Source: UBA1268 sp965662195 (GTDB taxonomy: Bacteria > Planctomycetota > Planctomycetia > Pirellulales > UBA1268). Taken from it: a stretch of DNA of 28,483 bases. A model generated the notes under the pieces. That model ran no database searches. It was given only the letters and a program-made list of their open reading frames with translations, and had not been told where the DNA came from. Below, in pieces: positions 1 through 7,225 of the stretch. The stretch lies in the NCBI GenBank assembly GCA_965662195.1, contig CBFIHA010000048.1, positions 1 to 28,483 of the forward strand. Reading direction: 5' to 3'. The translations under genes were made by a program, and so were the position numbers. Numbering within the stretch: position 1 is the first letter of the stretch; every line of letters starts with the position of its first letter.

Positions 1-129
1 GGGCGCAACTCCCCCCGGCCTGCCTGGATTGCCCGTCTTCCGGATTGCAAGCATCGTGCCGAACAGGATTGCCATCCATGGCCCTTGCCCACGCATGCGG
101 GTGATCAACAGCCCACTTTGGCAAACCCC

Positions 130-159
130 AAAAACGCCGGGGAATGCCGCCACTACCCC
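130..159 (-). terminator. Possible terminator after the DUF5615 gene
   Basis: On the minus strand GCGGGG at the very end of the toxin gene can pair with CCCC-G-GC about 13 bases later, with one bulged base, and this is followed by a run of five T (134 to 130). The stem overlaps the stop codon and is imperfect, so this is only a weak candidate for an intrinsic terminator of the toxin-antitoxin operon. Confidence 0.25.
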
Positions 160-536
160 GCATTGCCGGACCGGTCTAGGGGGAGCCTCCGGAGACGAAC
201 CTGCAACTCTGCCACAGAGATAACAACACCCTTTTCGAGATCCGCAGAGTGGCTCGTGAGCAGCGTATGAAGTCTTTGAATGACACGCTCCGGCCGCATG
301 TTTCTCAGTCGAAAGATGATGACGCTCGGCAACCTGGAAGAACTCGCAGCAAGTAAATTCGCAAAGTCAAGGTCGTGGGTGATGACCGTTCTCTGTTCGC
401 GGAGCGCATATGCAAGAATCTCCGAATCTGAGAGCGTGCCCAGACCCAAGTCTTGAAGATGCTCGGCATCGTGGCCGGCATTTCGCAGGAACGCGACAAC
501 GCCGACGGAGATTCCCATGTCAAGCAGGAACCTCAT
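153..536 (-). CDS. DUF5615 PIN-like toxin
   Basis: This is a 127-residue DUF5615 (PIN-like) protein, the presumed toxin and nuclease-like partner of the DUF433 protein encoded just upstream. Seen in the sequence: the N-terminal MRFLLD core with the first acidic residue, a GHDAEHL segment, SDSEILAYA, and the ITHDLDFANLL block carrying the second acidic cluster, as in PIN-fold RNases. A longer reading frame starts at 581, but the ATG at 536 overlaps the stop codon of the upstream gene as ATGA, a typical coupling in toxin-antitoxin operons, and it places the family motif at residue 1. Known of the family: DUF5615 proteins are commonly paired with DUF433 proteins. Actual toxicity and RNase activity are inference. 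Confidence 0.85.
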   Translation of the reverse strand: MRFLLDMGISVGVVAFLRNAGHDAEHLQDLGLGTLSDSEILAYALREQRTVITHDLDFANLLAASSSRLPSVIIFRLRNMRPERVIQRLHTLLTSHSADLEKGVVISVAELQVRLRRLPLDRSGNAG

Positions 537-769
537 GCAGGTGTCGCTTCGGACGGCAAAATCGACTCTTCTGCAAGCCACGCAGCGTATTGCAGCGACT
601 GCTGGATGTCTTCCGGCTCGAGGTAGGGATAGGCCTGGAGAATGTCCTGCTGCGACATTCCATTGGCAACGAGGTTCACGATGAGCGACGCAGTGATCCG
701 CTGGCCGCGAATGCAGGCCTTGCCGCCCATGACCGCGGGATCAAAAGTAATCCGGTCAAACGCCACCAT
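533..769 (-). CDS. DUF433 antitoxin
   Basis: This is a 78-residue DUF433 protein, the probable antitoxin and DNA-binding autorepressor for the DUF5615 gene. The family core is visible almost end to end: DRITFDPAVMGGKACIRGQR (usually near RI.xDP....GKPCIRGTRI), then GMSQQDILQAYPYL and a C-terminal helix. The open frame continues upstream to 985, but the ATG at 769 is preceded by AGGAG at a 7-base spacing, and the DUF433 domain begins right there, so I take 769 as the start. The stop overlaps the toxin start (ATGA). No operator palindrome was obvious upstream. Family assignment is firm; its role as antitoxin rests on the pairing. Confidence 0.85.
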   Translation of the reverse strand: MVAFDRITFDPAVMGGKACIRGQRITASLIVNLVANGMSQQDILQAYPYLEPEDIQQSLQYAAWLAEESILPSEATPA

Positions 770-881
770 CGTCCCACTCCTCGCTTCGTCGAAGACGTCC
801 TTCACTTTTCCGCGAACAAAGTATACCGGTCGCTGCAATTCATCCCCAAAGCCCATCACCAAAGCTGATCCGCAGTGATTC

Positions 882-1025
882 CTAGCAGGCCGTGAATAAA
901 GGCTGCCGCCGAAGGATGCGGCGATCGGCAGCCAGGAATTGCTCGAGCGTGTAGCCCTCGGCAGTCGCCAAAGCCTCGATGCCACGTTTTAGTGAGTCAG
1001 GAATCTCAACCGTGACGCTACTCAT
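882..1025 (-). pseudogene. Truncated antitoxin of a PIN-type toxin-antitoxin pair
   Basis: A 47-codon minus-strand frame begins ATG AGT AGC GTC ACG and encodes a short protein starting MSSVTVEIPDSLKRGIEALA and continuing with an EGYTLEQFLA-like segment. This resembles the N-terminal part of CopG/HicB-like antitoxins that follow COG1569-type PIN toxin genes. The usual family members run to about 70-80 residues; here the frame leaves the family pattern after EQFLA and stops at 882, so it appears truncated or frameshifted. Its ATG overlaps the stop of the PIN remnant (ATGA), which preserves the original toxin-then-antitoxin operon geometry. It could still make a small peptide, but I read it as decayed. 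Confidence 0.6.
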
Positions 1026-1222
1026 GTTTGACCCCGAACACTTTTCAAAAAAGCACCCGGCTTTTCAGCGATGCTACCAAACGAATCACTCCGGAAGAAG
1101 TCCCCAACGTTGTGCGTCACAATCACTTGGCTCCGGGACGCCACGGCCAACTCCAAAACCATGTCATCGTCTGGATCCTTCAACATCGGCCTCCACAGAA
1201 AGTAGATCTCCTGCAAATATGA
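1022..1222 (-). pseudogene. C-terminal fragment of a PIN-domain toxin
   Basis: The translated frame carries the C-terminal half of a COG1569-type PIN toxin: an EIYFLWRP.LKDPDDDMVLE block with the clustered acidic residues, then VIVTHNVGDFF and a final FLKSV. In intact relatives this follows roughly 70 residues containing the first catalytic aspartate. Here an in-frame TAG at 1225 to 1223 closes the frame and no N-terminal half exists before the neighbouring gene ends at 1257. The only start is a TTG at 1216. The missing N-terminus should abolish nuclease activity. The stop overlaps the start of the antitoxin remnant, so the two pieces descend from one operon. Confidence 0.65.
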
Positions 1223-1256
1223 CTACCTTTTCCCACCCGAGAGCCCGACACGTCCC

Positions 1257-3488
1257 TCACATCCGAAAATTAAACGTCTGCCAGAACAGCCGCCAGAGCC
1301 ACTGGCCGACCGTGCGGGTGCCGACGATGACTCTCGCCGTGCCCCGCATGCCCGGCGTCAGGACGTTGTCAGGGTCGTCCAGGTGCATCAGCACCTCGTA
1401 GCTCGTCGAAATCGGCACCTCGCGGCCCATTTCGTCGGTGGTGGTCGGAATTGAGCCGCCCGCCTTCACGCTCAGCCGCTCGGAGCCGACCTCGATGTGG
1501 GTCTCGGCGATTTCATCGACCGTGCCGGTGAAGGTCTCGAACGGAAAGGCGTTGAGCTTGAGATCGACTTTCTGGCCCCGCTCGACAAACTCAACCTCAG
1601 TCTGATCGACGATCATCACCGCCTCGAAATGATGGGGCTCACCCACCATGCAGAGCACCGTCCCCTCGGCATAGGTCGCCCCGAGGTTCTTCTTTGAAAT
1701 CGCACTGCCCGACCAGCCCGAGAGCCGGCCGCCCGGATCGGGCCGCTCATCGACCGTCTCCGGCGGCAGCACCAGACCCGCCCGCGGGGCCTTCAGGACC
1801 AGCTCCCGCTGATACTTCCGCTTTTTGGCCAGCTGCTCCTGCACGCTTTTAAGCGACTCCTCCACCGTGCCGATCTCCATCCCAGCGGCCACGTCGGTGA
1901 ACCGCTCCCGCTCGAGGCTCGAAAGCCTCGCCCGGTAGCCCGCCTCCTGCCCCTCCAGGTCGGCAATCTGCAGTTCCAGGTCGATGTTGGAAAACCGGGC
2001 CAGCTCCTGCCCCTTCTCCACCCGGTCGGCCGCCGCCACCAGCAGCTCCTCCAGCCGGCCGTCAACGGTCACATAGACCGTCTCCTCAGCCCGCGGCCGC
2101 AGTTCAGCCGCACACCAGACCCGCTGCGACAGCGGAATCAGCCCGATGCCGGCAATGATCAGCGTCACCACCGCCGCCGTGATCGACATGTTGAGCGTCT
2201 TCACCTCGTCCCTCCTGCCCGGTACCTTCAAAAACTTGTAAATCCCGCTGATCGGCCGGTAAATCAGCCCGTAAATCCCAAACAGGGCCAAGCCCCGGCC
2301 CAGTGCCTCCATCCGGTAGGGCTTCATGGCATTCCAGACGAAGAGAAAGATCGACGACATCAGAATCCACATGTAGAGCGTCGAGGCCACCGCATAGAGG
2401 GCGAAGAGCGCCTGATGCCGCTTCGGCAGGAACGGGTCGTCCTGCAGCTTCATGCCCAGGCACCACTTCTTGGCAATGCGGCCCAGGCTGGTGGTGGCTT
2501 TGGTCCGCAGGTTCGGAATCTCGAGCATGTCCGACAGGATGTAGTAGCCGTCAAACCGCATCAGCGGGTTGGCGTTGAACAGCAGCGTCGAAACGCTGGA
2601 GACGAACATCACGTTGAGGCACATCTGGTTAAAGATGCCCTCGTGGGAGTTCCACCAGAGATAGGTCGCCGTCGCCGCCATGATCAGCTCGATGTACATA
2701 CCGCCGGCACCGATCATCATCCGCTTCCACTTGCTCGGCAGCATCCAGCTGTCGGAGACATCACAGTAGAGGCAGGGCGTGAAGACCAACAACATGAAAC
2801 CCATCTCATGGCACTCACCGCCGTAGTGCTTGCAGGACATGCCGTGGCCGAATTCGTGAATCACCTTGGTGATGCCGAGGGCCGCCGCCAGGTAAAACCA
2901 GTTGCCCGCCGCGAAGAACTGCTGAAACTCCGGCAGCTTCGACCGGAAGGTCTCGAAGTTGGCCAGCACCAGCATCAGGGCACTGAGGATGTAGACCAGA
3001 AAAACAACCAGGGCCGGCGGTGAGTAGATCCAACCGATCCAGGGGGTCATCTTGTTGAGGATCCAGTCGGGATCGATGCCGCGGAAGCGAAGGCACATGA
3101 TGCTCCGCATCCAGGTCTTCCACTCCATCCAGACCTTCTGCTTGCGCCGCTCATTCAGCTGCGGCCCCTGCCCCGGCCGGTCGCCGATCACCAGCCCGCT
3201 GCGGTGCAGTGTCGAGACAAACCGCGAGATCTCATCGACCGTGATCCGCCGCGGCGGAAACTGCAGTTCGAAGTCATCCTTGAGATCCTCGAGGCTGGCG
3301 TCACCGTCGAGCATCTCCAGCAGGGCATACTCCTCCGGCCGAAACCGATAGTAATTCAGCCCGATCGGATCCTTGACCACATACCAGGCCTGGCCCTGAT
3401 GGACCTGGCGATTGGTGACGAGATCACCGCGACACCGCAGGCCGACCGGCCGCGATGTGCTGGAGCGGAAGGCGTCGGCAATCGCCAT
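1257..3488 (-). CDS. PqqD-like/M50 site-2 protease/HlyD fusion protein
   Basis: This 743-residue protein combines three parts. Residues about 20-100 form a PqqD-like winged-helix region (YYRFRPEEYALLEMLDG, then FVSTLHRSGLV). Residues about 150-455 form a polytopic membrane core of the M50 site-2-protease family, with the zinc motif HEFGH at 211-215 and a second motif NANPLMRFDG at 305-314 whose Asp should be the third ligand. Residues about 470-720 form a periplasmic HlyD-type adaptor with biotinyl-lipoyl halves around a coiled coil (510-560). The chain ends in an aromatic tail (FWQTFNFRM). The catalytic residues look intact. The start follows GAGGTGAG and lies 8 bases after the stop of the adaptor gene, so the genes are probably coupled. 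Related fusions occur near peptide-maturation systems such as YydH; the substrate here is unknown. Confidence 0.85.
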   Translation of the reverse strand: MAIADAFRSSTSRPVGLRCRGDLVTNRQVHQGQAWYVVKDPIGLNYYRFRPEEYALLEMLDGDASLEDLKDDFELQFPPRRITVDEISRFVSTLHRSGLVIGDRPGQGPQLNERRKQKVWMEWKTWMRSIMCLRFRGIDPDWILNKMTPWIGWIYSPPALVVFLVYILSALMLVLANFETFRSKLPEFQQFFAAGNWFYLAAALGITKVIHEFGHGMSCKHYGGECHEMGFMLLVFTPCLYCDVSDSWMLPSKWKRMMIGAGGMYIELIMAATATYLWWNSHEGIFNQMCLNVMFVSSVSTLLFNANPLMRFDGYYILSDMLEIPNLRTKATTSLGRIAKKWCLGMKLQDDPFLPKRHQALFALYAVASTLYMWILMSSIFLFVWNAMKPYRMEALGRGLALFGIYGLIYRPISGIYKFLKVPGRRDEVKTLNMSITAAVVTLIIAGIGLIPLSQRVWCAAELRPRAEETVYVTVDGRLEELLVAAADRVEKGQELARFSNIDLELQIADLEGQEAGYRARLSSLERERFTDVAAGMEIGTVEESLKSVQEQLAKKRKYQRELVLKAPRAGLVLPPETVDERPDPGGRLSGWSGSAISKKNLGATYAEGTVLCMVGEPHHFEAVMIVDQTEVEFVERGQKVDLKLNAFPFETFTGTVDEIAETHIEVGSERLSVKAGGSIPTTTDEMGREVPISTSYEVLMHLDDPDNVLTPGMRGTARVIVGTRTVGQWLWRLFWQTFNFRM

Positions 3489-3496
3489 GGCTCACC

Positions 3497-4525
3497 TCAC
3501 TGGGCATCGGCGGTGGTCACCGCCCGGTGGACCGGCGGCAACGGGGCCTGCCGGGAGTGGATCGTCATGGTGGCCTGCTGGCCAGCCCGCAGCAGCCACT
3601 GGTTGGAACCCGGTGGCTGGCGGTTTTCAACCTCGGCCCAGACGCGATAGTCGCCCCCCGGCTCGACCAGCGGGCTGACGAACACGATCCGGCCCTTGAA
3701 GGCCTCCTCCCGCTGATCGGAAAAATTGACCGTCACCGTCACCGGCCGATCGTGGACCTGCTCGGGCTCGAACCGGGCCGAATCGACATAGCCCTCCACC
3801 CGCAGCTTGTCGGTGCGGACCACCCGGGCCAGCGGATCCCCCGGTTGCATCCACTCGCCGAGATGCGGATAGACCTGCACCACCACGCCGTCGATCGGCG
3901 AGGCAATCCGCCGCCGCTCAATCCGGTTGTCGGCAGCCTCAACCTCAACCTCTTTTGAATGGGCGTCGAGGGCCGAGAGCCGCCGCTCAAGCTGGGCCTG
4001 CTCAATCTGCAGTTCGCTCTTCTTCTGGTTCAGCTTCAGCCGGGACAGTTCAACATCGGTCACGCTGCCGGGCACCTTGCGGTTGGAGGCGACCGCCTTT
4101 TCTACCTCAACCTCGGCCACCTGTTCAGCGGCGACGGAATAGCGGACGTCGACATCGCTCTCGGCCCGGGATTTGGCCTGGTCGTGCTCGGCCTGGGCCT
4201 TTCGCCGCTCAAACCGGGGCTGCGAATCGTCGATCCGGGCGATCGTGTCGCCGCGGGCGAGGGTGTCGCCCTCCTTGATCGACAACTCGACCAGGACGCC
4301 CGCCTCGCGGGCCGGCACCCGGGCCTCCTCCACCAATGAAATCAGGCAGCGGGAGAGAACCGGCTCGGGGGCCGTTGGTTTGTCGGCTGCGGCTGCCGGC
4401 CCGCCGGCCACCAGCCAGCCCACCGTCAGGCAGACAAAGCCTCCGCTCACCTGATTGCTCATGATCTGCATGACACGCACCCCAAGTTTGTTCGTCACTT
4501 GCCGCACCGCAGCCGCTTGCCTCAC
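3497..4525 (-). CDS. Periplasmic adaptor, HlyD/RND membrane-fusion family
   Basis: This is a membrane-fusion-type adaptor of up to 342 residues. A hydrophobic segment near residues 28-47 ending in AGGPAAAAD looks like a signal peptide. The first lipoyl half (about 65-98, EAGVLVELSIKEGDTLARGD) is followed by a long helical hairpin (about 101-200), the second lipoyl half (SPIDGVVVQVYPHLGEWM), and a beta-barrel with a YVDSARF segment. It lacks ATPase or RND partners and instead sits between the GAF/HlyD and M50/HlyD genes. The frame opens with GTG at 4525, overlapping the upstream stop (GTGA), which suggests translational coupling; ATG codons at 4471 or 4462 would place the signal peptide closer to the N-terminus and cannot be excluded. 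Confidence 0.8.
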   Translation of the reverse strand: MRQAAAVRQVTNKLGVRVMQIMSNQVSGGFVCLTVGWLVAGGPAAAADKPTAPEPVLSRCLISLVEEARVPAREAGVLVELSIKEGDTLARGDTIARIDDSQPRFERRKAQAEHDQAKSRAESDVDVRYSVAAEQVAEVEVEKAVASNRKVPGSVTDVELSRLKLNQKKSELQIEQAQLERRLSALDAHSKEVEVEAADNRIERRRIASPIDGVVVQVYPHLGEWMQPGDPLARVVRTDKLRVEGYVDSARFEPEQVHDRPVTVTVNFSDQREEAFKGRIVFVSPLVEPGGDYRVWAEVENRQPPGSNQWLLRAGQQATMTIHSRQAPLPPVHRAVTTADAQ

Positions 4526-6609
4526 CAGAGCCGGAAAAAGACCTGGGTCTGGAAGAAGGCCATCACGTCCATCAGCCAGACATAGCCCATGGCATGGGGG
4601 CCGCAGTTGACCCGGGCGGTGACGGTCGCCCCCGCCCCCAGCTCTTCCTTTTCATGATTGGTCGGGTCGATCGTGATCCGCACCAGCACGGTGTTGCCCT
4701 GCTCGCCGCGAACCTCGGCCTGTTCGTGGATCTCCTCCACCTCACCATAGTGCCGGGTGCCGGGATCGGTCGCCACAATATAGTCAACCTCCAGCTTGCG
4801 GCCCTCGGCCTGGGCGTCGACCAACGCCCGGTTGATGTGGCCGAGCCGGTCGTCGGGCATGTGGATCTCCAGCTCCCACTCGCCGGTCTTGTCGGCGACG
4901 CTCATCAGCACCTGGCCGCGTTCCACCGGCCGGAACAGCAGCCGGTCACGGACCTGCCAGGTGACGATCATGCCGTCGATCGGGCTGCGGACCTCAAGGT
5001 CCTTCCTTTTGGCCTCATAGAGCCGCAGCTGGGTGTCGAGGCTCTCGATCTCCCGCCGCAGCTGGGCCGCCCGGCCCGCCATGCGGTTGCGTTCGTCGCT
5101 GGAAAGCCCCTTGTCCTCAAGGAGCCCGCGGCGGGTGGCGGCCAGTTGTTCTTCGCTCGAGGCCCGCCGGCCGAGCACGTCAGTGACCGCCACCTCGAGG
5201 TCGGTGTTCCGCAGCAACGCCAGCAGTTCGCCCTCGGTCACCTCCGAGCCGTGCTTCAGCCCCGGCTCGAGCTGCTCGACAATGCCCTCGATTTCGGCAA
5301 AGACATCGCGGCGATGAACCGGCTCGAGCGTCCCCTTGCCCTCCAGCCGCAGGTCGATGCGGACGAAGGCCAACGCGAAACAGAGGGCCACGAATGCCAC
5401 CAGGGCCAGCACCGTCTTGGGGAGATTGCGGGCAGTGGTCAGCACCTTCGACTTTGAGAGCAGATTGGCGACCGTGTAGAGCGGCATCGTGGTGTGGTCG
5501 ATGGCGTTGGCGATCGCCACCTTGCCGTGCTCGGCCACCAGCTCGACCCGGGCCCGTTTGCCCCCCTCAAAGGTCGTCGAGGAGAACCACTCCACCACCA
5601 GCACACCGATCGGGTCGGGGGCCTCCTTCGGCGGGGCCTCGGCCTTGGCGACGGCCACGGCATCGACACCGCCGGGCTTCACAATCGGCGTCGGCCGCGG
5701 CTTCTCCAGCGGAATGATCGCCATGGCCGTGGCGTGGGATTCGTCGATGTAGTTTTCGAGTTCCTCCTCGATCTGCGGCGGCAGTTCCCGCTGGGCGTCG
5801 GGATGCCAGAGCGGATCGCGGGCCTTTGCGACGACGCGGGCCAGCGACTCAATCGCCCGCACCGCCGTCGCCCGCCGCTCGATCGACTCCTGGCCGCTGA
5901 CCGCCTCAAGCCGCAGCTTCCGGCCCTTTTTGATCAGCACGCTGACGCGATCACAGCCGATAATCCGACGGGCCTCGTTGGCCAGCACAAAGGCCGTCGC
6001 AACTGGGTTCAGCGATTCGTGCAGGGCCCGGCTAAACCGATCAACCTGCTCCAGGGCCGATTGCTGCGTGTCGAGGGTCTTGATCTGCCGCCGCTCGAGA
6101 TAGCCGCTGGCGACCGCCGAAACCTGCTGGAGGAATTTCAGATAGCCCCGTTCAACGTCGGGCTGATTGGGCTGATGAAAGATCTCGATCAGCCCCTGCC
6201 GGTTCTCGCCCCGGTCGATCGGGGCCCCGATGACCAGCAGACTTGACGGGTTGGAGCCGCTCGGCTTGCCGTCGGGACTGGTCAGCGCCGCCTGCGGCGG
6301 CACCAGCAGCCCGGAGGGCGACCCCAACAGTGCCTGCACCAGGCCGCTGTGGGCCGCCTGCACCTCGGAGTTGTCCGAGAGCCCGGTCGCCTGCATCTTC
6401 AGATGGGCAATCGGCTCGACCCGGCCCTCCTTGCTGGTCAGCCAGACCAGGCCGGCCACCGCCCCCATCGCCTCGATCACCCGCTCGAGCAGGCCGAGAA
6501 AAAAATCGGCCTCGGCGGCGTCGGTCTTGGAAAGCTGCTCGATCTCACCGATAAGCGCGCGAATCTGTTGCCGGGCCTCTTCGACCGAGCGGGGATCGAC
6601 GGTGCTCAT
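4522..6609 (-). CDS. GAF-like domain / transmembrane / HlyD adaptor protein
   Basis: This 695-residue protein joins a cytoplasmic sensor-like region to a periplasmic adaptor. Residues about 35-170 and 185-375 read as two GAF-like domains (GLVWLTSKEGRVEPIAHL; later IIGCDRVSVLIKKGRKLRL and GVLVVEWF). A single membrane helix spans about 399-417. The periplasmic part has lipoyl halves near 430-465 and 538-580 around a coiled coil (480-535), and ends in a hydrophobic aromatic tail (AFFQTQVFFRLW). It is the first gene of the three-gene set, and its stop overlaps the next start. The topology suggests that a ligand or redox state sensed inside could affect adaptor assembly outside; that is inference. 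There is no convincing Shine-Dalgarno sequence before the ATG, so the start is moderately sure. Confidence 0.8.
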   Translation of the reverse strand: MSTVDPRSVEEARQQIRALIGEIEQLSKTDAAEADFFLGLLERVIEAMGAVAGLVWLTSKEGRVEPIAHLKMQATGLSDNSEVQAAHSGLVQALLGSPSGLLVPPQAALTSPDGKPSGSNPSSLLVIGAPIDRGENRQGLIEIFHQPNQPDVERGYLKFLQQVSAVASGYLERRQIKTLDTQQSALEQVDRFSRALHESLNPVATAFVLANEARRIIGCDRVSVLIKKGRKLRLEAVSGQESIERRATAVRAIESLARVVAKARDPLWHPDAQRELPPQIEEELENYIDESHATAMAIIPLEKPRPTPIVKPGGVDAVAVAKAEAPPKEAPDPIGVLVVEWFSSTTFEGGKRARVELVAEHGKVAIANAIDHTTMPLYTVANLLSKSKVLTTARNLPKTVLALVAFVALCFALAFVRIDLRLEGKGTLEPVHRRDVFAEIEGIVEQLEPGLKHGSEVTEGELLALLRNTDLEVAVTDVLGRRASSEEQLAATRRGLLEDKGLSSDERNRMAGRAAQLRREIESLDTQLRLYEAKRKDLEVRSPIDGMIVTWQVRDRLLFRPVERGQVLMSVADKTGEWELEIHMPDDRLGHINRALVDAQAEGRKLEVDYIVATDPGTRHYGEVEEIHEQAEVRGEQGNTVLVRITIDPTNHEKEELGAGATVTARVNCGPHAMGYVWLMDVMAFFQTQVFFRLW

Positions 6610-6677
6610 GGGAATGGATGCTTTCTCGAATCAGTTTGCGGGGAGCGACTACCGACGCCCCCCGGGTCAGGCAAGAA

Positions 6678-6713
6678 CATCGGCGTCCGGCCAGCGGGGG
6701 CCGGACGCCGATG
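6678..6713 (-). terminator. Strong hairpin between the DUF3467 gene and the GAF/HlyD operon
   Basis: CATCGGCGTCCGGCC (6678-6692) is the exact reverse complement of 6699-6713: a perfect 15-bp, GC-rich stem with a 6-base loop. It begins 22 bases after the DUF3467 stop on the minus strand and ends about 68 bases before the GAF/HlyD start. On the minus strand the bases after the stem are TTCTTG, only a weak U tract. The best reading is a terminator or attenuator that separates or down-shifts expression of the downstream three-gene operon; an mRNA-stabilising 3' stem is the alternative. Confidence 0.6.
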
Positions 6714-6735
6714 CCCGACAGCTACGTGCTTGCAC

Positions 6736-7050
6736 TTAAGCCTTCGTCGGCGGGCTGATCACCCGCTTCTGCACGTCGGTCTCAAGCACGCCAAAGGCCT
6801 GCTCGTGCCGCTGCACGGCCATCATCAACGCCGCGGCCAGCCGCTTGGCCGTGAAAAAGTTGACGATGATCCGCTGCGTCAGCCCGATGGTGTCGGGCGA
6901 ATTGCCGACCACCTGCTTGTTGAGGCCGAAATCAACGATCAGCTCTTCGGGCGTGCCGGTCACCCGGCAGAAATTTGCGTAGGTTGCGGCAATGTGCGAT
7001 TCATCCACAGGAACCGGTTCCTGGGCGGGACGTCTGGTTTCTTCGGCCAT
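6736..7050 (-). CDS. DUF3467 family protein
   Basis: This 104-residue protein matches DUF3467. A short acidic/proline N-terminus is followed by the family core: YANFCRVTGTPEELIVDFGL, a variable turn, TQRIIVNFFTAKRLAAALMM, and AVQRHEQAFG near the C-terminus. The ATG is preceded by GGAG at about 9 bases, which supports the start. There is no membrane segment or signal peptide, so it should be cytoplasmic. The biochemical role of DUF3467 is not known to me. It is co-oriented with the GAF/HlyD–HlyD–M50 set and separated from it by 126 bases containing a strong hairpin, so co-transcription with partial read-through is possible but unproven. Confidence 0.85.
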   Translation of the reverse strand: MAEETRRPAQEPVPVDESHIAATYANFCRVTGTPEELIVDFGLNKQVVGNSPDTIGLTQRIIVNFFTAKRLAAALMMAVQRHEQAFGVLETDVQKRVISPPTKA

Positions 7051-7225
7051 TAATCAAACTCCGTAGCGTTCGGGAAAGGCGGTTGCGACTGGGCAGCCGC
7101 CGAAAATCAGTGTCAGAACAACGTTTGTGTGTACGCTCCCAACAGGTCGAGAGTTTACTTCCCTTCCAGCGCGGGGGCCACTGCCCAATACAAGAAGGGA
7201 CACCGAGTGGTTTTGACGGCCGCCG

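Noticed and set aside
770..985. N-terminal extension of the DUF433 protein to 985
   Set aside because: The ATG at 769 has AGGAG at the right distance and the domain starts there; the extension overlaps the decayed antitoxin in another frame.
1049..1065. Terminator-like AAAAGC/GCTTTT stem with T6 on the minus strand
   Set aside because: It lies inside the PIN toxin remnant coding sequence (codons for EKPGAFLK), so the pattern is most simply explained by the codons.
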